From positions 1-49,309 of the forward strand of contig SLLE01000025.1 of the NCBI GenBank assembly GCA_007134225.1: a DNA stretch of 49,309 nt. Direction: 5' to 3'. Below, in pieces: positions 8,487-16,779 of the stretch. The notes under the pieces were generated by a model that was given only the letters and a program-made list of their open reading frames with translations, searched no databases and had not been told where the DNA came from. Numbering within the stretch: position 1 is the stretch's first letter; every line of letters starts with the position of its first letter. Source of the stretch: Tindallia sp. (GTDB taxonomy: Bacteria; Bacillota; Clostridia; Peptostreptococcales; Tindalliaceae). A program made the translations under genes and the position numbers.

Positions 8487-8807
8487 ATGAATATTGAATT
8501 AACGGAAGAACTTTTGCAGCACTTAAATCATCGCAACATAGATGCTGTAACAATTGAAAAAGACACGCGTCAATTTTGTTGAGCTGCACCACAAATGCCT
8601 TTGGTAAAGGAAAAAAAGCCGAAACAAACAGAAAATTATCGTCAAACTCTGAATCAAGGAATTACTCTTTACGTTCATCATGAACTAAAATATACTGGTA
8701 AAACGCTTAAAATTGGAATCAAAAAAATTCTTTGGCTGACAAACATTTATGCCTTTGATCCTGAAACTATTTGTCTCTGTGGTGGGTATTATAAAGAAAA
8801 GGGATGA
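8487..8807 (+). CDS. Small selenoprotein with Cys-Sec motif (CC/Se motif family candidate)
   Basis: Reading from ATG 8487 (GGGAGG at 8472, spacing 9) gives 31 codons, an in-frame TGA at 8580-8582, then 74 more codons to a TGA at 8805: 106 residues if the first TGA is selenocysteine. The motif is QF-C31-U32-AAPQMP, with a second pair C96-x-C98 (ICLCGG) near the C-terminus. It fits, as far as I recall, the protein family named for a CC motif whose second Cys can be Sec. A hairpin with an exposed GGT loop 20 nt after the UGA acts as a SECIS candidate, and the host clearly uses Sec (fdhF). A standard gene finder would call only the 3' part from 8595, or nothing. Function is unknown; a vicinal Cys-Sec suggests redox or metal/selenium handling. 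It heads the run leading to the SLH protein and desulfurase. Confidence 0.8.
8580..8610 (+). promoter_or_regulatory. Sec UGA and SECIS-like hairpin in the small selenoprotein gene
   Basis: The UGA is at 8580-8582. CCTTT at 8598-8602 pairs with AAAGG at 8606-8610, leaving the tri-loop GGT at 8603-8605. The exposed GGT lies 20 nt past the UGA, compared with 18 nt for GGTC in the fdhF element of this same window. SelB binding is inferred. Confidence 0.7.
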
Positions 8808-8830
8808 TGAATCAAGACGGAGGGATTAAT

Positions 8831-10231
8831 ATGCTTATTAGAATATTGACAGGCATCTTGCTTATACTGACAGTTTTAGCGCCTATATCGGCTCATGGTA
8901 TTTTTAGTGATACCCGTGATCACTGGGCAGATGATCATATTTTCTGGGCTACATTTGATTATCCGGTATTTAGTGGTTATCCGGATGGAACATTTAGGCC
9001 TGAGAATTCAATTACCAGAGCAGAATACCTTACTATGATCAATAAATTGCTGGCGCTGGCCAATGATCCTTACCAACAGAAAACGACTGAGAGAATATCC
9101 TATCGGGACCTTTATGAAAATCATTGGGCCTATTCCCATATTCAGGCTGCGCATCAGAGCATCGAAGGCGCCACACACAACGACATATCACTTACTGAAG
9201 TGTTTTCTGGTCCGCTGTTTGAGCCGGAAAAAAGAATCAGTCGCTATGAAGCTGCTTTAGCAAGTCATGCAATTTTATCACCGGAAACTGATCAGCGGGA
9301 TTCGCAATTGAACAATCTATGGGATCTGGACGAATCGGATCCCAACAGCCAATACATTCAGGAATTGGAAACGAGAGGGATCATTAGTGGATTTCCGGAT
9401 GGGAGTTTCAGACCGGAGGCACCCATCACAAGAGCGGAAGCTGCAGCACTCTCCAGAAAAATATTCGAAGACCTGGAATATTTAAAAGAAAATTTTCTGA
9501 CCCCAATACCGCTTATCGAGATGGATTTCTCAGGATACCCGGTTTTTAGCATGGCTACCATGGATGAATCCACGGACAATCATCGTCGCTTTATTGATGC
9601 AGTCACGTCTTTGGAATATATAAGCATCGTCGGATTTATTCCCTACGAGGAACGTGCTTTATATGATCCAAACCCGATTGAAACGTTATGGGAGCTAAAA
9701 GAGGGCGGCTATCAAAATGAGCTGGGAATTAGTTACTACCTGATAAAATATGATGATAGTCTATCGCAACAGGAGAAGCGCGAGCTTGCAAACGATGCAA
9801 TTAACGCGTACCTATTGTTACCAGTAGAACAGGTGGACGGAATGAGTGCATTCTTTAAAATAACAAAGGACATATCAAACCCGGATCTTTTTCAACAGGG
9901 AGCCGAACGATATCTGGAGGCTGTTTCGGATGAAGAAAAAATGCTTCGAACCATAAACCTGTTGGCGGAGCATTATCAACGTCAAAATTTATGGGACTCT
10001 GCTGAAAATATTTATCACAAGGCGATTCGTCAAACAAATGAAGTAGGCATTATTAAGAATGCGATGCAGAATCTTGCCTATACCTCCCTTCAACACAGAA
10101 GCACTGAAGATACAATTCAATTGATGAATGATCACCGCATGTCTATACTGGATGCGACAACAACTTCTGGAGACTGGGAGGCACTTCATTTTAAGCTGGA
10201 AGCAATACAAAAGCAATTGCTGCTTCAGTAG
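8831..10231 (+). CDS. Secreted SLH-domain protein with helical C-terminal region
   Basis: A 466-residue exported protein. A signal peptide spans residues 1-22 (hydrophobic core after MLIRILTGIL, cut probably after ISAHG or SAH). Three S-layer-homology repeats follow at about 25-70, 89-148 and 163-210; the first and third show the typical SGYPDGTFRPE...ITRAE and SGFPDGSFRPE...ITRAE cores, while the middle one is degenerate. SLH domains anchor proteins to pyruvylated secondary cell-wall polymer. The rest (220-466) has no domain I recognise; residues 355-430 look helical and TPR-like. The start at 8831 has GGAGGG at 8819-8824; an ATG at 8804 overlapping the upstream stop would add nine residues before the signal peptide. 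It follows the selenoprotein gene by 23 nt. Confidence 0.88.
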   Translation: MLIRILTGILLILTVLAPISAHGIFSDTRDHWADDHIFWATFDYPVFSGYPDGTFRPENSITRAEYLTMINKLLALANDPYQQKTTERISYRDLYENHWAYSHIQAAHQSIEGATHNDISLTEVFSGPLFEPEKRISRYEAALASHAILSPETDQRDSQLNNLWDLDESDPNSQYIQELETRGIISGFPDGSFRPEAPITRAEAAALSRKIFEDLEYLKENFLTPIPLIEMDFSGYPVFSMATMDESTDNHRRFIDAVTSLEYISIVGFIPYEERALYDPNPIETLWELKEGGYQNELGISYYLIKYDDSLSQQEKRELANDAINAYLLLPVEQVDGMSAFFKITKDISNPDLFQQGAERYLEAVSDEEKMLRTINLLAEHYQRQNLWDSAENIYHKAIRQTNEVGIIKNAMQNLAYTSLQHRSTEDTIQLMNDHRMSILDATTTSGDWEALHFKLEAIQKQLLLQ

Positions 10232-10319
10232 CTGCTTTACAATTCCATGGTTTTTCGTTATGATGTTGGTTGTCGGCTATGATCGATGGAACAATTCCGC
10301 TAATGTAAGGAGCCTTACC

Positions 10320-11480
10320 ATGAAGCTATATTTGGATCACGCAGCAACCTCTCCAATACTGGACGAGTCATTGAGAGTTATGGTTGATGCCTATCGAGAA
10401 GCATATGCCAATCCATCGTCAGCTCACTCTTTTGGAAGCGATGTAGAAAGGCGAGGCAAACAGGCAAAAAAGAATATATTAAAACACCTGGCCGGAAAAC
10501 CGAAAAACCTAATTATGACTTCTGGAGGAACTGAGGCAAACAATCAGATGATTTACAGCCAGTCTGTCAAATCCTCCGGGAAAGCGGCCTGTTTTTTGAC
10601 GTCTTCTATTGAGCATAAATCTGTTCTTCAACCACTGGAACATTGGACACCTAAAGAGTCTGTCCACTTATTAAAAGTAGGTCGGACTGGGCAGATTTCC
10701 CTGGAACATCTTGATGAAATACTGGAAAAAGAGGGCAAACGTTTGACGTTTGTCTCGCTGATGCACGTTAATAACGAAACAGGCATCATACAACCTCTTC
10801 AAAAAGCCGTTGAAATTATCCGGCATAAATCACCTGAAGCCTTTATCCATGTGGATGGTGTGCAGGCATTTGGTAAAATTGAGGTCCAGGATCTAATACG
10901 GTCGATAGATGCATATAGCATTAGTGCTCATAAGTTAAGAGGTCCGAGAGGACTGGGCGCCTTATGGATAAAAAATCCGGATAAGCTGAATCCACTGCTG
11001 CATGGCGGTGACCAAGAGTACGGAAAACGTTCTGGCACACAGAACTCACCTGCATTATTAGGATTTGAAAAATCTGTGATAAAAGCTTATGAAAACTTGC
11101 ATGAAAACCATCAAAAACGTTTGGCGATTAGGGAAACAATCATTGAAGAGATAAAAAGCAGCATCCGTGATACGATGGTAATTGAAGTGAAGGATCAACA
11201 GGTGCCAGGAATTTTATTAATAGCATTTGAAGGTGTAAAAAGTGAAGTGCTATTGCATTCACTTGAAACAGAAGGAATCTATGTTTCCTCAGGATCAGCC
11301 TGTGCTGCCAGAAAAGATGAAATCAGCCATGTTTTAAAAGCAATGGAAATTCCTCTTGAGTGGGCCGAAGGGGTCCTTCGAATCAGCTTTGATGAAACGA
11401 TGACAACGGAACAGATTCTTTATTTGGTGGAAAAGCTTACGGAGCATGTACAGAAAATCAGAAAATGGGTGAAGAGGTGA
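10320..11480 (+). CDS. Cysteine desulfurase, NifS/NifZ-like
   Basis: A 386-residue PLP enzyme that takes sulfur from L-cysteine as an enzyme-bound persulfide. The PLP-binding lysine is K205 in ISAHKLRGPRG, D179 (HVDGVQAFG) contacts the pyridine nitrogen, H99 lies in SSIEHKS, and the persulfide cysteine is C328 in SSGSACAA, a short loop typical of group II NifS/NifZ-like enzymes. The start at 10320 follows AAGGAG at 10307. It ends 4 nt before thiI. The same nifZ-thiI pair in Bacillus subtilis forms a dedicated sulfur relay for 4-thiouridine, so that role is the best guess. Delivery of selenium from selenocysteine is an alternative in this selenium-using genome. Confidence 0.93.
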   Translation: MKLYLDHAATSPILDESLRVMVDAYREAYANPSSAHSFGSDVERRGKQAKKNILKHLAGKPKNLIMTSGGTEANNQMIYSQSVKSSGKAACFLTSSIEHKSVLQPLEHWTPKESVHLLKVGRTGQISLEHLDEILEKEGKRLTFVSLMHVNNETGIIQPLQKAVEIIRHKSPEAFIHVDGVQAFGKIEVQDLIRSIDAYSISAHKLRGPRGLGALWIKNPDKLNPLLHGGDQEYGKRSGTQNSPALLGFEKSVIKAYENLHENHQKRLAIRETIIEEIKSSIRDTMVIEVKDQQVPGILLIAFEGVKSEVLLHSLETEGIYVSSGSACAARKDEISHVLKAMEIPLEWAEGVLRISFDETMTTEQILYLVEKLTEHVQKIRKWVKR

Positions 11481-11484
11481 AAGG

Positions 11485-12681
11485 GTGGCTGAAAAACAAA
11501 TCATTATTCGAAGTGGTGAGACAGTTTTAAAAGGAAAAAACAGAAGGATATTTGAAGATAAATTAATGAGCGATTTATCTCGCGTCTTAAAACCTTATGG
11601 TAAGACTAAAATAGAAAAGAAACATAATCGGATGTATATACCGGTGGAAAATGATTTTAATGTGGATATACTAGATCGATTGAAAAACGTATTTGGAGTA
11701 GATCTGATTTCAGTGGCATCGGTGGTTGAACGTGATTTAGAGACGATACAAAAGGCTGCTTTGGATGAATTAAAAGAACTGAAAAGAAGCCGCTCATTTA
11801 AGACATTTAAAGTCGAATCAAAAAGAACAGATAAAAAATATCCCATAAAATCAATGGAATTGAGTCGAAAAGTTGGCGGATATTTGCTACACTCATTAGA
11901 CGACATTGAAGTAGATGTTCATCATCCTGATGTGACGATCTATTTAGAAGTCAAAGAAAAAGCATATGTTTTCAGTGATCGCTTTCGGGGTCTCGGAGGG
12001 CTTCCAAGAGGCAGTAACGGTCAGGCGATGCTGCTGCTTTCCGGAGGTATTGACAGCCCGGTTGCCGGATGGATGGTGGCTAAAAGGGGCGTGTTGCTGA
12101 AAGCGGTCTATTTTCACAGTTATCCCTATACCAGCCAGCGAGCATATGAGAAAGTGGTTGAATTGGCTGAAAGGCTCACTACTTATTGCGGCCCTATACA
12201 ACTGTTTTCCATCAATCTGCTTTCTTTTCAACAAGCCGTCGCAGAACACTGCCCTGAATCAGAAGGAACGATATTGGTGCGACGGATGATGACCCGATTG
12301 GCTGAGAAACTGGCATTAGAATATGGGTGCGATGCGTTAATCACCGGCGAGTCCCTGGGACAAGTTGCCAGTCAAACCATTCAAAGTATCCGAGCTACCA
12401 ATGAATCAGTAACGCTGCCGGTACTAAGGCCGCTAATTGCGATGGATAAGCAGGAAATCATCGAAATCTCAAGGAAAATTGACACGTACCATACATCAAT
12501 CCTTCCTTTTGAAGATTGTTGTACTGTATTTTTGCCCGACAAGCCGGTTACAAAGCCGCGCACTGATAAAATTAAGCAGTCGGAAACATTGCTGGACTTG
12601 GATGCTTTAACAGAAGAATTGTTTAACCAAGTGGAAATGGAATGGATTAAAGAAGAAAATGAACCAAAGGAGGATTTTTAA
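11485..12681 (+). CDS. thiI: tRNA 4-thiouridine synthetase ThiI (no rhodanese domain)
   Basis: A 398-residue enzyme that adenylates U8 of tRNA and inserts sulfur to make 4-thiouridine; in some bacteria it also serves thiazole synthesis. Domains are an N-terminal ferredoxin-like region (1-60), THUMP (about 61-165) and an ATP pyrophosphatase domain with the PP-loop SGGIDSP at 186-192. DCCTVFLP near 344-351 supplies conserved cysteines. The E. coli C-terminal rhodanese domain is absent, as in B. subtilis, where the neighbouring desulfurase passes sulfur directly. It starts at GTG 11485 directly after the desulfurase, and AAAGGAGG inside its 3' end is the ribosome site of moaC. Confidence 0.96.
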   Translation: MAEKQIIIRSGETVLKGKNRRIFEDKLMSDLSRVLKPYGKTKIEKKHNRMYIPVENDFNVDILDRLKNVFGVDLISVASVVERDLETIQKAALDELKELKRSRSFKTFKVESKRTDKKYPIKSMELSRKVGGYLLHSLDDIEVDVHHPDVTIYLEVKEKAYVFSDRFRGLGGLPRGSNGQAMLLLSGGIDSPVAGWMVAKRGVLLKAVYFHSYPYTSQRAYEKVVELAERLTTYCGPIQLFSINLLSFQQAVAEHCPESEGTILVRRMMTRLAEKLALEYGCDALITGESLGQVASQTIQSIRATNESVTLPVLRPLIAMDKQEIIEISRKIDTYHTSILPFEDCCTVFLPDKPVTKPRTDKIKQSETLLDLDALTEELFNQVEMEWIKEENEPKEDF

Positions 12682-13182
12682 ATGGGAGAATTGACACATT
12701 TTAACAAAAGCGGTCGGGCTAATATGGTGGAGGTTGGCCATAAGCTCAACACTCAGCGTGAGGCCGTCACATTTGCCAGTATCACCATGAAACCGGAAAC
12801 ACTTCGGCGAATTGTGGATCAGGAAATCAAAAAGGGTGATGTTCTGGCGGTGGCACAGGTAGCTGGCATCATGGCTGCGAAGAAAACCAGTGATTTAATT
12901 CCGATGTGTCATAATATTTTTCTTACCGGGGCTGACGTGGAGTTTCAGGTTGATGAAGAAAACAATAGAATTGATATGATGGCGACTGTAAAAACAACGG
13001 GGAAAACCGGAGTAGAGATGGAAGCACTGACAGCAGTTTCGGTGGCAGCACTTACGATTTATGACATGTGTAAAGCGATTGATCGCGAGATGGAAATATC
13101 AGATATTAAACTGTTGAAAAAAACCGGTGGCAAGTCCGGCGATTATGTAAGATCCGGATATGAAAGCTTGCTGGAAGAATAG
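12682..13182 (+). CDS. moaC: Cyclic pyranopterin monophosphate synthase MoaC
   Basis: A 166-residue enzyme of the second half-step of molybdenum cofactor synthesis, making cyclic pyranopterin monophosphate from the MoaA product. The family signature is visible in [22 protein letters not shown] (substrate-site Cys-His), [26 protein letters not shown] (read in parts) and [12 protein letters not shown]. It begins directly after the thiI stop codon with AAAGGAGG at 12667, so it is cotranscribed. The formate dehydrogenase encoded upstream needs this cofactor; moaA is not in the window. Confidence 0.96.
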   Translation: MGELTHFNKSGRANMVEVGHKLNTQREAVTFASITMKPETLRRIVDQEIKKGDVLAVAQVAGIMAAKKTSDLIPMCHNIFLTGADVEFQVDEENNRIDMMATVKTTGKTGVEMEALTAVSVAALTIYDMCKAIDREMEISDIKLLKKTGGKSGDYVRSGYESLLEE

Positions 13183-13189
13183 AGCATAA

Positions 13190-13232
13190 AAAAACACCTG
13201 CATCGAATCAATCATTGAATGCAGGTGTTTTT
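13190..13232. terminator. Bidirectional terminator between moaC and mog
   Basis: AAAAACACCTGCAT pairs with ATGCAGGTGTTTTT around a 15-nt loop, with an A run on one side and a T run on the other. It can end transcription from both converging operons. Confidence 0.9.
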
Positions 13233-13234
13233 GT

Positions 13235-13738
13235 TCAATCCTGTTTATGATGGTGACCGCACTCGCTGGCAGTGCCTTTTAAAATTTCAATCCCATGAAC
13301 CAAGGATGGCTTAATGATCCCCAGAGCTTCAATAACACCTCGGGGATTGCCCGGCAAATTGATAATAATGGTTTGACCCCGGATACCGGAGACAGCTCTG
13401 GAAAGAATTGATCGAGGATTTTTTTCATAGCTCTTCATTCGTATTAGCTCCGTGAATCCCGGAATCTGACGCTGAATCACGTCCATGGTAGCCTCCGGAG
13501 TAATATCTCTTTTGGAAAAACCGGTGCCACCAGTTGTAATGATTAGATCAAGACACGCTTCATCGCACATTCGAATCATTTCATCGGCAAGTGCTTTTCT
13601 CTCATCGGGAACGATTGTATACTGTTCCATGGCTCCTCCCATTTCACCCAAAAAAGATTGGATGGCAGGTCCACTTTCATCAACACGTTTTCCGGCAGCG
13701 CCTTTATCACTGGCAGTGATGACTCCTACTGTAAACAT
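13235..13738 (-). CDS. mog: Molybdopterin adenylyltransferase, MogA/MoaB family
   Basis: A 167-residue protein that adenylates molybdopterin before metal insertion. The family motifs VGVITASDKGAAGKRVDESG at the N-terminus, TTGGTGFSKRDITPEA in the middle and NLPGNPRGVIEAL near the C-terminus are all present. The C-terminus ends in a short His-rich tail (CGHHHKQD). The start at 13738 follows AGGAGGAT on the minus strand. It is 12 nt downstream of the penicillin-binding protein stop, so the two are probably one transcript, an unusual pairing. With MoaC it points to active molybdenum or tungsten cofactor production. Confidence 0.93.
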   Translation of the reverse strand: MFTVGVITASDKGAAGKRVDESGPAIQSFLGEMGGAMEQYTIVPDERKALADEMIRMCDEACLDLIITTGGTGFSKRDITPEATMDVIQRQIPGFTELIRMKSYEKNPRSILSRAVSGIRGQTIIINLPGNPRGVIEALGIIKPSLVHGIEILKGTASECGHHHKQD

Positions 13739-13750
13739 GAGAATCCTCCT

Positions 13751-16558
13751 TTAAAAGTCAACGGTTGTGGAATATGCGACATTTTCGTTTATTTCAATTT
13801 CGAATTTTTGTGATCCGCTACCAGTGATGCGAAATTCTGCAACATCTCCATCTTGCTCCATATTGTGTGTTCTTTTTTCCAATAGTACTCGCTGATTGTC
13901 CTCAACCCGGTATAGTGCAAGTTCGATCGTGCCCTCTGCATTGATTGGCGGTGTTCGGAGAGTTCGACTTGAGACAGCTGGTGGATCGCCGGAATCCTCG
14001 GTTCTATCGTCATCATCCTCCCTGAGAGAGCCATCTGGGTCATAAGAATCATCTAGATCGAATGAGACATCATTCGTGCTGTCTTCATCCGGATCATACT
14101 CTGCTCTGGGCAGTTCATATTGCCAGTCTCCTGGAATAATTCCGTTATGCTCCTCAGGATAGTAGGGTGTTTCTCGCTGGGTAAAGATTCTTGTTTCTAT
14201 TTCATGGGGTGGGGTTTGATCATTGGCTAATTTTCCTGATGGTGCGTGAATATCTGCCTCCACATGAACTTCACAATAATCGGTTGGCTGCGTTCCGCTG
14301 ATAAACATTTCAGAACGGACGGTGCTGCCGCGCGGGTCCAGTGAACAATACTCAGTTGGAAGCTTACCGGATTTTGAGCATACATTAACTCGGATAATAT
14401 TATCCGGGCTTTCAAAGTTTCTCGATTCATGACCTTCATGAACACGAGCCATTACGGTTTGCCATAATTCAGCAGCCATACGGCTTCCCTGCTGAAGTTT
14501 TTCAGGCAAATCATGCCCTATCCAGACACCACCTGTATAATAAGGGGTATAACCGACAAACCAGGCATCCTTTTGGTCATTCGTTGTACCGGTTTTTCCT
14601 GCCACAGGAATCTGGTTGTTACCCTGATCAAGACGCGCTCTAGAACCGGTCCCGGAGGATACCACATCTCGCAGCAAATCTGTCATTATATAAGCCACCT
14701 GTTCAGAAATTACCCGATTTCTTTCCGGGCGATTATCGAGAATCAGATTTCCACGCCTGTCATAAACCTCTGTAAAGGTTAAAGGGCTAGTATAAACTCC
14801 TTTGTTTGCCAGCGTTGCGAAAGCTCCGGTCATTTCCATAGGAGAAACTCCTCGTGTCATACCACCCAATACCATTGAATAATTTTCGTCAGTTGATGTT
14901 CGTCCGTCACGAACCACTGGATTATCTCTGCCGACCAGTGAAGTAATACCCATCTGTTCCATATAGTCGAACATGACGGCAAATTGCGGCCGAGCATCAT
15001 ATTCGCCCAGTTTCTCTGCAAAACGGACGGCACCAACATTACTGGAAACCCGTAGTGCTTCACGCATCGTCATCAAACCATGGAAGCTGTTGTAATGATT
15101 TCGGGGCCAGGAAGTATTGGGAGCCTGTGGATTTAAATAGGCTGGCACGTCATCGATAACGGTGGCTGCAGTCATTCCAAGATCAACTGCAGGCACATAA
15201 GCCGCTAGCGGTTTAATGGCAGAGCCAGGCTGGCGTGATGAGAGAGCCCGGTTATAGACTCGATGCCCCCGGGTCATGCGACCCCCGATCAATGCTTTTA
15301 TTTGTCCGCTGTGCTGGTCCATAATGACCATGGCAGATTGTGGCTGAACATTTCCCTGGTCATCAAGGATATAATTTCCATCAGCATCTTTTAAGGTTCC
15401 TGGAAAATTCTCAGCTTTATTATATTCTTCTTCCAAAATCTGTTGCATACGCATATCGAGGGTACTGTGAATGCTGAGTCCACCGGATTGAAGCATATGA
15501 CTGGCATCCTGACTGGAGTAGCCGGCATTTTCGAGGGCTTCAAGCACGTCACGCTGCACCAGCTCACCAAAGAAAGAAGATATATCATTATCGCCACTAA
15601 GTGTATTTGGCTGTATACTGGATGCAATATCCTGACTCAACGCTTCTTCGTATTCATTATCGCTTAGGTATCCAAGACGATGCATGCTGTTTAGCACCAG
15701 GCGCATCCGAGGAAGCGTTTCCGGATTAAAAACCACGCTGTACTCAGCATCTTCATCGTAAAGGACAACGTGATCCTCCTGCACCTGATCTTTCCTTAAT
15801 AGGGATACGGGGGAATAACGACGTGGATTTCTGGCAATTCCTGCGAGCAATGCAGCTTCAGCGTTGGTGAGTTCGTTGACATCTTTTGAAAAATACAACT
15901 GTGCCGCAGCTTGAACTCCATTTGCCTGGACACTGTATGAACCACTAAAAGCAACACTACCAAGGTTGATTGTGTTTAAATAAGCTTCTAGAATCTGCTT
16001 TTTACTCAATTGTCGATCCAGTTGCATACCGTAATAGGCATCTTTTATTTTACGGGTATAGGTCTGTTCTGGGGAAAGGTATATAATTTTGGCCAGTTGT
16101 TGATTGATTGTGCTGGCACCTTGACGGGAGCCGGTTCTAAGATTTGTCCAAAAGGCTCCGAAAATACGTTTTACGTCAACGCCACCGTGATCCCAAAATC
16201 GTTCGTCCTCGATGGCAATGAACGCATCGATTAAATGGTCCGGTATTTGATTAAAGTCAAGAATGGCACGGTGTCCTTCTGTTTGGACTTTCTCCATTGT
16301 GTTACCATCTTTATCGTAAATAAATGAGCTTTCATCCAAAAATGTGTATAAGTTGGTTCCGTCGATTGGTTCGATTTCCCTGACAATGCCTGCCACTACT
16401 CCAACAGCAGTTCCAGCTACCAGAAAAAATATCAGTACCAAAACAATCATGGTTCCCCAAACAAGTTTTGGTAAGATCGTTTTTTTCTTGGTCTTTCTTT
16501 TGGAACTGGAGACTCTGGCGGTTCGTCTTTCCTGATATGAGCTTCCATTTGTAGACAT
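13751..16558 (-). CDS. Class A penicillin-binding protein (PBP1A-type transglycosylase/transpeptidase)
   Basis: A 935-residue bifunctional peptidoglycan synthase anchored in the cytoplasmic membrane. It has a basic cytoplasmic N-terminus (1-30), one membrane segment (about 33-58), a GT51 transglycosylase domain with E117-DERFWDHGG and RQGASTINQQLAK near 145-156, and a transpeptidase domain with SAIK at 446-449, SSN at 505-507 and KTGT at 655-658. After about residue 745 comes a low-complexity acidic, Pro-rich linker with many DED/DD runs and then a small beta-rich tail, as in many Firmicute PBP1 proteins. It begins at ATG 16558 with GGAGGGA upstream. Followed by mog in the same direction. Confidence 0.95.
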   Translation of the reverse strand: MSTNGSSYQERRTARVSSSKRKTKKKTILPKLVWGTMIVLVLIFFLVAGTAVGVVAGIVREIEPIDGTNLYTFLDESSFIYDKDGNTMEKVQTEGHRAILDFNQIPDHLIDAFIAIEDERFWDHGGVDVKRIFGAFWTNLRTGSRQGASTINQQLAKIIYLSPEQTYTRKIKDAYYGMQLDRQLSKKQILEAYLNTINLGSVAFSGSYSVQANGVQAAAQLYFSKDVNELTNAEAALLAGIARNPRRYSPVSLLRKDQVQEDHVVLYDEDAEYSVVFNPETLPRMRLVLNSMHRLGYLSDNEYEEALSQDIASSIQPNTLSGDNDISSFFGELVQRDVLEALENAGYSSQDASHMLQSGGLSIHSTLDMRMQQILEEEYNKAENFPGTLKDADGNYILDDQGNVQPQSAMVIMDQHSGQIKALIGGRMTRGHRVYNRALSSRQPGSAIKPLAAYVPAVDLGMTAATVIDDVPAYLNPQAPNTSWPRNHYNSFHGLMTMREALRVSSNVGAVRFAEKLGEYDARPQFAVMFDYMEQMGITSLVGRDNPVVRDGRTSTDENYSMVLGGMTRGVSPMEMTGAFATLANKGVYTSPLTFTEVYDRRGNLILDNRPERNRVISEQVAYIMTDLLRDVVSSGTGSRARLDQGNNQIPVAGKTGTTNDQKDAWFVGYTPYYTGGVWIGHDLPEKLQQGSRMAAELWQTVMARVHEGHESRNFESPDNIIRVNVCSKSGKLPTEYCSLDPRGSTVRSEMFISGTQPTDYCEVHVEADIHAPSGKLANDQTPPHEIETRIFTQRETPYYPEEHNGIIPGDWQYELPRAEYDPDEDSTNDVSFDLDDSYDPDGSLREDDDDRTEDSGDPPAVSSRTLRTPPINAEGTIELALYRVEDNQRVLLEKRTHNMEQDGDVAEFRITGSGSQKFEIEINENVAYSTTVDF

Positions 16559-16676
16559 ATTCGTCCCTCCATTAATTTGCAGTTCATTTATGGTTTCAGA
16601 AATTTAGACCATATGTGATATCGTATCAAAACCAAGAGAAAAATGAGACAAGGAATGATACAATTTAAGACAGCTC

Positions 16677-16705
16677 ATTATACCATGACGAGATCTTTTT
16701 TAAAA
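16677..16705 (-). promoter_or_regulatory. Extended -10 promoter of the class A PBP gene
   Basis: On the minus strand TTTTAA (16705-16700), a 17-nt spacer ending in TGG, and TATAAT (16682-16677) make an extended -10 promoter about 120 nt before the PBP start. The facing hflX gene shows no equally clear promoter in 16683-16760. Confidence 0.6.
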
Positions 16706-16779
16706 GGTTCCATCATTTTGAGTACTACAAGAGAAAAAAATCAATTCAGTTAGATATTAACGAGGGAGGTTGTTCGGCT

